A stretch of DNA of 64,000 nucleotides. It comes from Desulfomicrobium macestii. Lineage in GTDB: Bacteria > Desulfobacterota > Desulfovibrionia > Desulfovibrionales > Desulfomicrobiaceae. Under the pieces are notes generated by a model that did not search any database, was not told the DNA's origin, and saw nothing but the letters and a program-made list of their open reading frames with translations. The number at the start of each line of letters is the position of its first letter. Within the stretch, counting starts at the first letter, position 1. Below, piece by piece: positions 17,004-24,943 of this stretch. The stretch is taken from the NCBI RefSeq assembly GCF_014873765.1, contig NZ_JADBGG010000006.1, forward strand, positions 62,001 to 126,000. Reading direction: 5' to 3'. A program made the translations under genes and the position numbers.

Positions 17004-17207
17004 GATGCTTCCTTGTTTCAGATTCGGAAAACAGAATTTTCGGCACCGGCCGTCTCGACCGGCGCCTGGCCGTCCGTGATCGGGCGCCCCGCTCTCAAAC
17101 GCCATTTCAGCCGGCATCGTATCACGGTCTTGTTGCGGCTTGACGACGATTCGGATGCGCGCATATCCATCAAAATACTCAATGCGAATCACCAGAATAG
17201 AGCGATA

Positions 17208-17528
17208 ATGCAAATCCTTTTGATCCTGTCCAGCCACGACCCCGAAATCAAGTGGAACGCCGTCAGGTTCGGCAATTTCCTGCTGACCGAGGGCGAGGAC
17301 GTGACCATGTTCCTGAACGGCCCGGCCGTGGATCTCTTCGCCGGAGACAGCCCCACCTTCCCCATCGCCGAACAGGCCAAGCTCTTCGCCCTGAGCGAGG
17401 GCGTACTCGTCGCCTGAGGCAAGCGCATGGGCATCCACGGCGTGGATGCGAGCGAACATGTCAAGCTTTCGAACATGAAGTTTCTGTACGAACAGCTGCA
17501 AAGTGCCGACAAGATACTCAACTTCTAA
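17208..17528 (+). CDS. DsrE-like protein with in-frame TGA, probable selenoprotein
   Basis: The frame from ATG 17208 runs 69 codons to a TGA at 17415-17417, then continues open for 36 sense codons to TAA at 17526. Both halves belong together: the first (MQILLILSSHDPEIKWNAVR, TMFLNGPAVDLF) is the DsrE/DsrF alpha-beta fold; the second (GIHGVDASEHVKLSNMKFL) is its usual C-terminal half. The TGA falls after GVLVA, exactly where this family carries its redox cysteine (often CGxC); the second cysteine position is Arg here. A hairpin with bacterial SECIS features follows. The host must decode Sec because hysA in this window needs it. Sec would act as a sulfur- or selenium-transfer or redox centre. 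The alternative is a pseudogene by Cys-to-stop mutation. No strong Shine-Dalgarno site is seen. Confidence 0.7.
17431..17449 (+). promoter_or_regulatory. Candidate bacterial SECIS hairpin of the DsrE-like gene
   Basis: GCATCCAC and GTGGATGC form a perfect 8-bp stem with a GGC loop. The loop begins 21 bases after the TGA codon and starts with G, which agrees with the published bacterial SECIS rules as I recall them (a guanine in the first two loop positions, loop roughly 16-37 bases from UGA). Confidence 0.6.
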
Positions 17529-17713
17529 TAAGACTTCCATATAAACGCATTAATTTCAAATACTTATCCTGTAAAACCGGAGCAAACAACCTACTTCCGC
17601 CAATGGGCCACCCAAACTCTGTGCGAGCACCGTCCCCAGGATTACTTGAGCCGCCTGCTAGGCGCATGAAGTCCTGACAAGCAGGAAAAACAGGCGTAAC
17701 ACCTGAAAACACC

Positions 17714-18520
17714 ATGGACACAGAAAACATGCTCAGACTCGGGGCCTTCATGCTGACGGCCGTGCTCATGGCTGCCCTTGAAATCGCCCGGCCGCGCAGA
17801 CGGCCCGATCCGGACCGCATGGGCCGCTGGGTGGGGAATTTGGGCGTAGTGGCCGTGTCCACGGCACTCGCACGCCTCGTTTTCCCCGTTGTGCCCATGG
17901 CTCTGGCCGCCTCGCTCCGGGGCCTGGGCCTGGGAATCTTTCCAGCACTCGATCTGCCCCTGGCCGCGGAAATCGTTCTTGGCATCCTCATCCTGGACCT
18001 AGCCATGTACGGCCAGCACCGCCTCTTCCATGCCTGGCGGCCCCTGTGGAGATTGCACCGCATGCACCACGCGGACACCTTTTTCGATTTCTCCACCGGG
18101 GTTCGCTTCCATCCCCTGGAAATCCTCATCTCCATGGCCTTCAAACTCGCCCTGGTGACCCTGCTCGCACCGCCGCCCCTGGCCGTTCTGGCCTTCGAGA
18201 TCATCCTCAACAGCGCCGCGATGTTCAACCACGCCAATTTTTTCCTGCCTCTCCCCCTGGACCGTATCCTGCGCCTCGCGTTGGTCACGCCGGACATGCA
18301 CCGCATCCACCACTCCACCGACGGCAGGGAAATGAACAGAAACTTCGGCTTCAGCTTTCCCTGGTGGGACCGGATCTTCTCAAGCTATCAGGACCAGCCC
18401 GCCAAGGGTCACGAAAACATGCCGCTGGGCCTGAACATTTTTCGCGATACCAGGTGCCGATCCCTCCTTCAGATGCTGGCAATGCCGTTCGTAAATCCCA
18501 AATCCGAACAAAAGAGGTGA
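17714..18520 (+). CDS. Sterol-desaturase/fatty-acid-hydroxylase superfamily membrane protein
   Basis: A 268-residue protein with four to five TM segments and the eight-histidine diiron pattern: QHRLFHAW, RLHRMHHAD and, after a gap, NHANF and MHRIHHS. Superfamily members hydroxylate or desaturate lipids using O2, which is notable in an anaerobe; an oxygen-independent or detoxifying role, or use under microaerobic exposure, is possible. It has its own transcription unit as far as can be seen and the substrate is unknown. Confidence 0.85.
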   Translation: MDTENMLRLGAFMLTAVLMAALEIARPRRRPDPDRMGRWVGNLGVVAVSTALARLVFPVVPMALAASLRGLGLGIFPALDLPLAAEIVLGILILDLAMYGQHRLFHAWRPLWRLHRMHHADTFFDFSTGVRFHPLEILISMAFKLALVTLLAPPPLAVLAFEIILNSAAMFNHANFFLPLPLDRILRLALVTPDMHRIHHSTDGREMNRNFGFSFPWWDRIFSSYQDQPAKGHENMPLGLNIFRDTRCRSLLQMLAMPFVNPKSEQKR

Positions 18521-18826
18521 CTAAGAGCCTCTTGCGCCATCGCAATGCCATCTTTCGATATTTCAAGGCGAAAAATCCTGAAACCGGAGCCTTTCCAATG
18601 ACGAGACATTCCATATTGTTTTCTTGAAAAGCATCCGCCCAGGGCTCATCGCTCTTCCCTTAGAAACCGGTCCATATGCGACCATCTTCCGGGCCTTTGA
18701 CACCGAAGGCTTGACCTTCGGCAGCGAAGGACCTGAATAACAAACACCACCGGCCCCGAAACAAAGATTCATTCAGTCCGCCGGAAAATGTGACAAATCC
18801 GCCCTTGCGCGCGTATATGCCCATAC
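18521..18826. other. Intergenic region before the ECF sigma operon
   Basis: No gene is seen in these 306 bases. A CCGAAGG/CCTTCGG hairpin lies at about 18702-18722 but has no T run. The last 40 bases contain the promoter candidate listed separately. Confidence 0.5.
18790..18819 (+). promoter_or_regulatory. Candidate promoter of the ECF sigma operon
   Basis: GTGACA at 18790-18795 and TATATG at 18814-18819 are 18 bases apart. Transcription would begin at about the ATG at 18827, so the sigma factor mRNA may be leaderless or nearly so; no Shine-Dalgarno site precedes that ATG. Confidence 0.35.
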
Positions 18827-19378
18827 ATGGATCAACTGGACAACGACAGAGACGACGCCTGGGCCGTGGAACAGACCCTGAACGGCGACCGCGAGGCCTT
18901 TGCCGTACTCGTCAGGCGGTATCAGGGGCCCGTCTATCGCCTCATGTTGCGTTTTTCGCAGGATGAAAGCGAAGCCGCGGAAATGGCCCAGGACGCCTTT
19001 GTCAGGGTCTATGAACGTCTGGCCGCATACGATTCGCGCCGACGCTTCTTCACCTGGCTCTACACTCTGGCCCTGAACCTGGCTCGGGACCATGCGCGAC
19101 GGCTCAAACGCGCTCCTCAGTGCCGCCAGGACCTGGACACGACACTGGCCGATAAGGAACGCGACCCGCTGGCCAGTCTCGAAGCCGCCAGACTTCTGGA
19201 TGTCCTGCGTGGCCTGCCGCCCAAATACGCCGAGGCCCTGGCGTTGCGGTACATCGAGGACATGCCCCTGGAAGAGGTGGCCGAGACCCTGGGACTGTCC
19301 ATAAGCGGCGCCAAGATGCGCGTGCACAGGGGGCTACGTATGATGCGGGAACATTTCGGGGAGGAAGAAAAATCATGA
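18827..19378 (+). CDS. ECF-type RNA polymerase sigma factor
   Basis: A 183-residue sigma-70 family protein with region 2 (FAVLVRRYQGPVYRLMLRF, then AQDAFVRVYERL) and region 4 ending in the helix-turn-helix (PLEEVAETLGLSISGAKMRVHRGL). Such factors direct transcription of a small regulon, often including their own operon. The stop overlaps the next gene (ATGA), whose product takes the position usual for an anti-sigma factor. No ribosome-binding site is visible, see the promoter entry. Confidence 0.93.
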   Translation: MDQLDNDRDDAWAVEQTLNGDREAFAVLVRRYQGPVYRLMLRFSQDESEAAEMAQDAFVRVYERLAAYDSRRRFFTWLYTLALNLARDHARRLKRAPQCRQDLDTTLADKERDPLASLEAARLLDVLRGLPPKYAEALALRYIEDMPLEEVAETLGLSISGAKMRVHRGLRMMREHFGEEEKS

Positions 19379-19956
19379 ACAACGAGCAACAAAACAACAC
19401 GACGCAGGACAGGCTCGCGTCCGGCCTGCGCGGACTGGGCGGCATGGATCCGGGAGCGGACTTCGCATCCCGCGTCATGGAGCGCATCGGCTCCGCGCTT
19501 CCCCTTCCGCTTCCGAAGCGCCGGTCGGAGCGCGTCCTCGACTGGTTCGTCAGACCACGCACCCTGCGAGTCTCACCCCTGGCCGGTCTGGCTGCCGCGG
19601 CCTGTCTGCTGCTGTCCATGGGCCTGCTCCTCAGGCTCGACTTCGGCGTCGGGAGCAGGGCCCCGGAAGGCCTTGCCCCGGTGACCTTCGTTCTGGCCGC
19701 GCCATCGGCCAGGGAAGTGGCCGTCATCGGCAGCTTCAACGGCTGGAACGCCGCCGGATGGACCATGACCCGCGACCCGTCCCGGGGCCTGTGGACCCTT
19801 TCGTCGGCCCTGCCGCCCGGCAGCCACGAGTATGTCTTTCTCATCGACGGGACCACGCCCGTGGCCGATGTCACGGCCGCGCTCAACGTCGACGACGGCT
19901 TCGGCGGCCGCAACTCTGTCCTGCTGGTGAAGAGCGGCCATGGCTCGATTCTCTAG
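19375..19956 (+). CDS. Single-pass membrane protein with C-terminal CBM48/AMPK-type glycogen-binding domain
   Basis: A 193-residue protein. Residues ~1-60 are cytoplasmic and hydrophilic, residues ~63-85 form one TM segment (LAGLAAAACLLLSMGLLL) and residues ~95-190 are an immunoglobulin-like CBM48 domain (VAVIGSFNGWNAAGWTM, LPPGSHEYVFLIDG). The topology and the four-base overlap with an ECF sigma gene suggest an anti-sigma factor: a cytoplasmic tail that holds the sigma factor and an outside domain that could sense a glucan. No zinc-finger anti-sigma motif is seen in the tail, so this role is inference. Confidence 0.8.
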   Translation: MNNEQQNNTTQDRLASGLRGLGGMDPGADFASRVMERIGSALPLPLPKRRSERVLDWFVRPRTLRVSPLAGLAAAACLLLSMGLLLRLDFGVGSRAPEGLAPVTFVLAAPSAREVAVIGSFNGWNAAGWTMTRDPSRGLWTLSSALPPGSHEYVFLIDGTTPVADVTAALNVDDGFGGRNSVLLVKSGHGSIL

Positions 19957-20650
19957 CGCCCTTCTCGTGTCCTTCCTGCTGGCTATCTGGCTCTTGGCAC
20001 CGTTCGTGGCCGAGGCGTATCGCCTTGAAAGCTCCCTTCGCCAGGCCCAGGAAGACGGCAGGCTGACGCCCGAAGAGGCGGAAGGCATTCAGGCCCGCAT
20101 CGATCAGACCCGGGAACAGGGACTGCCCCAGGCGCCCTTCGCGGCCAAGGTCGAGGAAGGCCTGGCCAAACGAGTTCGTGCCCAGGCCATCATCCACGCG
20201 CTGGACGTCATTCGCGGTGATTACGACTTCGCCCGCGACACGCTCAGGCGAAGCGGTGCCGAACCGACGCCGGACGACATCGCCCTGACCGGGGACAGCC
20301 TGAGGCTCGGTCTCACCCGGCTGGAATTGACCGCGATGGCCGATTTGAACCCTCCGCCGCCCATGCTGGCCACTGCGGCCAGGACCAGGGCAGCCCTGAA
20401 CGCCATTGGCTTCCCCACCCCCCTGTCCGGCGAGATCATGCGCCAGGGGCTTACCCTCGGATCACTGACGCCCGGCTGGGAACAGCTCTTCCGGGTGGTG
20501 CAGCGCACCCGCGAAGCCGGAATTCCCGACGTTGCAGTGGCCGATGCCGCCGCCCGGGTCCTGGCCGACGGCGGCAGTCCCGCGGAACTGCTGCAGGAAC
20601 TGGGTCTGACGGGCCGCGACACCCGACACGAACCGGGCGCATCAAAATAA
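19940..20650 (+). CDS. Exported helical protein of unknown function
   Basis: A 236-residue protein I do not recognise. An N-terminal signal or anchor (residues 1-26) is followed by an almost fully helical, charged region with a SHOCT-like stretch (RLTPEEAEGIQARIDQ). It overlaps the end of the CBM48 gene by 17 bases and lies inside the ECF sigma operon, so it is probably part of the same envelope response. Confidence 0.7.
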   Translation: MARFSSALLVSFLLAIWLLAPFVAEAYRLESSLRQAQEDGRLTPEEAEGIQARIDQTREQGLPQAPFAAKVEEGLAKRVRAQAIIHALDVIRGDYDFARDTLRRSGAEPTPDDIALTGDSLRLGLTRLELTAMADLNPPPPMLATAARTRAALNAIGFPTPLSGEIMRQGLTLGSLTPGWEQLFRVVQRTREAGIPDVAVADAAARVLADGGSPAELLQELGLTGRDTRHEPGASK

Positions 20651-20690
20651 TCTGTGACCTCATGGTCGCCCAAACGTATATTGGTTTGAC

Positions 20691-21692
20691 ATGAAAAAAA
20701 TCATCCGACTCCTCGCTCTCGTGCTGCTGGCAGCGTCCATCCAAGGCTGCGCGACCATGGATACGGCCGTCCGGAAAATCCAGGGGGAATACCACCAGGT
20801 TCAGGGACAATATTACCTGAACAGAGGCGATTTCGCTGCCGGACGCGCCGCCTTCGCCCCCAGGGTGGCCCAGTTTCCCGAAGATCCGGAGCTCAACTAC
20901 TTCATGGCGCGCTTCGAACTGGGAACGGACAAGCCCGAAGCCGCGCTTCCCTTCATCCAGAAAGCCGTAAAGCTGTCCCCGGCCAACGCCGACTACCGGT
21001 TCTGGGAAGGCGTGACCTACTGGGCCCTCATGAAGCCGGACAGGGAGCGGGCCGCCTATGAAAAGGCCCTGGCCATCGACCCGGACCACCTCTCGGCGAA
21101 CCTCTACCTCGCGCACAACATGCTCGACCGGGGCAAAAACGCCGAAGCCCTCCGGCTCTACGACAAGACGCTCTCCCTGAACCCGGAGGAGCCCCAGGCC
21201 ATGTTCAACAGGGCTGTAACCCTGGAGCGCATGAAACGTGACAGGGAGATGAAGCTGGCCGTGCACCGCTACCTGGAGATCTACCCGGACGCCCCCCTTG
21301 CGCGGCAGGGAGTCCGGATGCTGAACACGGCCAGCGACTTCACGTGGCGCAACCACGTCATCGGCCTGCGCACCATCTCCCTGCGGGCCGTGGATTTCCT
21401 GCCCGATAGCGCGACACTGACCGAAAGCGCCGAAGCATCCCTGAAGAGCATCGGCGAAATCCTGTCCAAAAAGACGGACCTGAGCGTCCACGTCGTCGCC
21501 TACGTCAAAGGCGACAAGACCCTGGCCAGGCTGCGCGCCCTGGCCGTCAGAAATTTCGTCAGCCGCGAATACCCGAAAATCGCCCCGGAGCGCCTCGCGC
21601 CGAGCTGGTTCGACAAGCCCGAAAGCATCAAAACGGACGGCAGGACCCACAGCCTGACCCAATCCGTCAACATCTTCACCAAGGTTCAATGA
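20691..21692 (+). CDS. TPR-repeat lipoprotein with OmpA-like C-terminal region
   Basis: A 333-residue lipoprotein: signal peptide with lipobox IQGC at about residue 19, then four or five tetratricopeptide repeats (residues ~40-200; for example PEDPELNYFMARFELG, PDHLSANLYLAHNML) and a C-terminal domain (~220-333) with the peptidoglycan-binding OmpA look (VDFLPDSATLTESAEASLKS, then RLRALAVRNFVS). It may be an outer-membrane scaffold. It lies 40 bases after the previous gene and overlaps nothing; the next gene begins 18 bases after its stop. Confidence 0.82.
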   Translation: MKKIIRLLALVLLAASIQGCATMDTAVRKIQGEYHQVQGQYYLNRGDFAAGRAAFAPRVAQFPEDPELNYFMARFELGTDKPEAALPFIQKAVKLSPANADYRFWEGVTYWALMKPDRERAAYEKALAIDPDHLSANLYLAHNMLDRGKNAEALRLYDKTLSLNPEEPQAMFNRAVTLERMKRDREMKLAVHRYLEIYPDAPLARQGVRMLNTASDFTWRNHVIGLRTISLRAVDFLPDSATLTESAEASLKSIGEILSKKTDLSVHVVAYVKGDKTLARLRALAVRNFVSREYPKIAPERLAPSWFDKPESIKTDGRTHSLTQSVNIFTKVQ

Positions 21693-21709
21693 TCCCAGGA
21701 GGTTTTACC

Positions 21710-22423
21710 ATGAACAGCATCCTTCGTCTTCTTCTGTCCGGCCTCATCCTCATGGCCCTTTCGGCCTTTCCGGTCCTGGCCCAGGCGGCGGATGAACCGA
21801 CCGACGATCCCGACGCCGTGTCATCCCTGAGCAACCCGACCCAGGCGGCCAAGGCGGAAGGTTTGGCTGCCGCCGCCACGGAAAAGGCCGCCGAAGCGCT
21901 CGACACGGCGACGGCAGATCTCGGCGAAGCCCAGGCCGCCTACGATTCAGCGGTCGCTGCCGCTGATCCGGTCGCCATGGAACAGGCTGAGGCAGCCCTG
22001 ACGGCAGCTACAGGAGCATACAACGAAGCTCTGGCAGACGCAGCCGGAGTGACCGCCGCTGAAGTCGGAGCCATGCGCGCCGAAGGCCTTGGTTGGGGAG
22101 AAATCGCCCATGAACTCGGCGTCCACCCCAGCACCATCGGCCAGAGCGTCGCGAACCAGAACCGCAATCGCAACATGAACCAGCAGGGCAAGGAATACGG
22201 CGTGACCGCCCGCAACACGGCCACGGGCAAGTCCTCCAAGGAGTCGCTCTCCGCTTCCGGCAAAAGCAACAACGCCGGCGGCAACGGCCAGGGCAATTCC
22301 GGAGGCATGGGCGGAGGGAATGCCGGCGGCAAGGGCGGAGGAAATGGCGGAGGCAACGGAGGCGGTAATGGTGGAGGAAACGGCGGCGGTAATGGCGGAG
22401 GAAACGGCGGCGGAAAGAAGTAG
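21710..22423 (+). CDS. Exported alanine/glycine-rich protein with HTH-like motif and (GGGN) repeats
   Basis: A 237-residue protein with a signal peptide (residues 1-26), an alanine-rich helical segment (~30-115), a short helix-turn-helix-like motif (GLGWGEIAHELGVHPS, ~125-140), an Asn/Gln-rich linker and a C-terminal tail of about 50 residues made mainly of GGGN and GGNG repeats. AGGAGG precedes the ATG by 7 bases. As the last and probably most abundantly made product of the ECF operon, it may be a secreted matrix or surface protein. Function unknown. Confidence 0.8.
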   Translation: MNSILRLLLSGLILMALSAFPVLAQAADEPTDDPDAVSSLSNPTQAAKAEGLAAAATEKAAEALDTATADLGEAQAAYDSAVAAADPVAMEQAEAALTAATGAYNEALADAAGVTAAEVGAMRAEGLGWGEIAHELGVHPSTIGQSVANQNRNRNMNQQGKEYGVTARNTATGKSSKESLSASGKSNNAGGNGQGNSGGMGGGNAGGKGGGNGGGNGGGNGGGNGGGNGGGNGGGKK

Positions 22424-22453
22424 CACCTTTCATCTTCGTTGATGATTACTCAA

Positions 22454-22488
22454 GGGATCGGACAACTTGTCCGGTCCCTTTGCTTTTT
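22454..22488 (+). terminator. Rho-independent terminator of the ECF sigma operon
   Basis: GGGATCGGACA pairs with TGTCCGGTCCC (one G-U pair) around an ACT loop, followed by TTTGCTTTTT. Confidence 0.9.
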
Positions 22489-22509
22489 GAATGAGTCTTC
22501 CCCCGCAGG

Positions 22510-24699
22510 TTATGCGGGACAGTCCATTATGTAACGGTCCAGCTGCAGGGCGAGAGCGGGGGCTTGCTGTTCGAGCTGATTACGGGCTTCCGCCGTGAGC
22601 ACGGCTATGCGACATATCCCGTCCGCTTCCATATGTTCCTTGGCGATGCAGGAACCGAAAGCCGCCTTGGGAGCGACAACGGCCCCGGCATCGTAATGCG
22701 CAAGACGGGAATTTTTGTCCGTGGTTCTGGAAGTTGCAGAACCCCACATGATCAGATGCATGCCTTCGTACGCAGCCCCCTGCGCGACAATGACATCGCC
22801 TTCTTCGTAAGATCGTTCCGTGAGCCACGGAGCAAGCTGTTCCACCAGCGCTTCAAAAATGCTCAGCCTGTCCAGGTGGGCCATCATGTCGTCCACAGTC
22901 TGCTCGAAAAGGTTATCTTTTGCCGACGCCTGAGTTTCCAGGATCTGCTCGAATTTTTCCAGGATGGTGTCTTCGCAAAGCTCAAGTCCCTGATCGAGGT
23001 CAACCGTGAAGCGAATCCCCTCCAAGACCGCCGGGGCAAGCGCTCGTGACAGCGTATCGATGAAACGATTGGTCGGGCTGGCAATCACGATCGGAATCAT
23101 TGCCGTGTGCGCAGCCTGAATGACGCGCTGGAGAGCATTGACGGAAGATACGTCAAATCCCGAAACGCCGGAAAAATCCAAGAGCATGCACCATGGGCGG
23201 GGAGAAGCGCTCAATCCGGCCTTGAGCTCTTCGCTCAGGCGAGCGGCGGAACCAAAGAACAGATAGCCGCTCAGCTGGTATCCCTGAAGTCTGTTCCCGT
23301 TCGTCTGCAGGATGGTGCGATTGGGAATTGAGCGGTTTTTGCGACTGTGTCGCATGGCGCCATTGAACCTTTCCCTGATGACATCGATCCTGCTGAAACG
23401 AATGATGAAAAGTACCGTGGTGATCAGCAGGCCGATTCCCACTCCCTTGAGGAATCCCAGAAGGCAGATGGACAGAAAAATGCTCCCCAGCACAAGATAG
23501 TCCTGAAGGGGAAGCTTGCGGTATGTGCTGTAGAGCCAGTTATCCATGATATCGATGCCAAGGAAGACAAGCAGGCCGCCGAGAACAGGCAGGGGGAAAA
23601 ACTCCAGCGCCGCGCCACCGACAAAGAGAACCGCGGCGACAACGGCCGCGGCCACAAGCCCTGCCAGACGGGTGTAGGCACCCGTCATCCGGCAGAGGAG
23701 GGAAAGCGAGAGCGCGTGGGCTCCGGGGGAACTGCCGCCCAGTGCGCCGGCAATGTTTGCCAGACCGACGTTACGAAATTCCTTGTTGAAATCAACGTCA
23801 ACGCCTCCCCCAAGGTCGATGCCGCTCACGTTCAGCAGGAGCCCAATGAGGGTGACCAGAAAAACGGCGCCCATGACGGGCAACTGCTCCAGCACGACAT
23901 CCCAGCGCACCAGGCCGAGTTCGGCCGGGCTAAAGGCGGGCCAGAGGCCAGTGGCCGGCACGCCGGAAAGAAGAAAGCCTGTTGACCTAGCTTCGGCCAG
24001 TGACATCCCGGCGACCTGGAATGCAACATAATAGACCGCAGTCACGACCAGCAGCGATGCAGGCAGGATGAGAAAATGCGGCCAGCGTTTCAGCACAAGC
24101 CAAAGAAGAACGGCATACAGGGCGCCTGGCCCCCACTTCAGAAGCAGTGATGCATCCAAGAGGCTCTTCATCGTGTCGAAATTGACGTCCATACCGCTCA
24201 TGACCGAAAGGCCGCCCAGGGTGAGAAGCCATCCTCCGCCTGCCAGAAAGCCGCCTACAACAGGGTAGGGCATGAAGCGGAACAAGTTGGTCAGTCTGAA
24301 ATGGCCGATTGCCGTCAGCGCCAGGCCGGTGGCGAGAGTAGCCGAACCGATGGAGGCGACCATGGTCATGAACGTCGCTTCCGGCGACGCCATTCCCATG
24401 GCTGCGACTACCGAAGGGCCCATGCCTGCGAGGACAGCCACCGGAGCGTCCTGCGGCAAGCATATGACGGATCGGAAGGAACTGGTCAGGGCGAGGAGGA
24501 TACCCATGACAACCGCGCCGAAAAGCAGCAGCCCCGATGCTCGCGTCGCAAGCGGTGCAAGCGAGCCTGAGAAAATCATGGCGCTCAGGGAGACCTCGAT
24601 GACGACAATGAGAACGCCAATGACACAGCCGAGCGCCAGCGCAGGGACGACTTTTTGCGACAACAGGTCGTCCGCAAGTTCCTTGAGTAGTGATTTCAT
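22510..24699 (-). CDS. SulP-family anion transporter with STAS and cyclic-nucleotide-binding-like domains
   Basis: A 729-residue protein. The membrane part (residues ~15-430) is a SulP/SLC26 transporter with conserved stretches such as LVTLIGLLLNVSGIDLGGG and NVGLANIAGALGGSSPGAHALSL. A STAS domain follows (~470-570; LLDFSGVSGFDVSSVNAL), and the last ~130 residues look like a cNMP-binding (CAP_ED) fold (FEALVEQLAPWLTERSYEEGDVIV, EGMHLIMWG). SulP proteins carry sulfate, bicarbonate or related anions. The start at 24699 (MKSLLKELADD) is preceded by GGAGGAGA. The gene stands alone and is divergent from the MFS gene. Confidence 0.9.
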   Translation of the reverse strand: MKSLLKELADDLLSQKVVPALALGCVIGVLIVVIEVSLSAMIFSGSLAPLATRASGLLLFGAVVMGILLALTSSFRSVICLPQDAPVAVLAGMGPSVVAAMGMASPEATFMTMVASIGSATLATGLALTAIGHFRLTNLFRFMPYPVVGGFLAGGGWLLTLGGLSVMSGMDVNFDTMKSLLDASLLLKWGPGALYAVLLWLVLKRWPHFLILPASLLVVTAVYYVAFQVAGMSLAEARSTGFLLSGVPATGLWPAFSPAELGLVRWDVVLEQLPVMGAVFLVTLIGLLLNVSGIDLGGGVDVDFNKEFRNVGLANIAGALGGSSPGAHALSLSLLCRMTGAYTRLAGLVAAAVVAAVLFVGGAALEFFPLPVLGGLLVFLGIDIMDNWLYSTYRKLPLQDYLVLGSIFLSICLLGFLKGVGIGLLITTVLFIIRFSRIDVIRERFNGAMRHSRKNRSIPNRTILQTNGNRLQGYQLSGYLFFGSAARLSEELKAGLSASPRPWCMLLDFSGVSGFDVSSVNALQRVIQAAHTAMIPIVIASPTNRFIDTLSRALAPAVLEGIRFTVDLDQGLELCEDTILEKFEQILETQASAKDNLFEQTVDDMMAHLDRLSIFEALVEQLAPWLTERSYEEGDVIVAQGAAYEGMHLIMWGSATSRTTDKNSRLAHYDAGAVVAPKAAFGSCIAKEHMEADGICRIAVLTAEARNQLEQQAPALALQLDRYIMDCPA

Positions 24700-24943
24700 G
24701 CTCGTCTCCTCCAAGAAACATATGTCATGACAGGGTGTTAACGCAATGCATATTCGTTCGATCCAAAAAAGCGCATGTTCATCCTGCGCCGTGGGCAAGG
24801 TGCCACGGCATCTTGCCCGCCACCCTTCGTCAATCATTTCCGTCAATGGGAGGATCGATTCGCCGCAAGGATAATTCTTCGCTGGCAAAAGACTGCCAAG
24901 CCCGTTAAGGACTGCACATCCGCAACCGTATCAGGAAGATGCA

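Noticed and set aside
18700-18725. CCGAAGG/CCTTCGG hairpin as a terminator of the hydroxylase gene
   Set aside because: No T run follows and it lies 180 bases after the stop; left as an unexplained hairpin.
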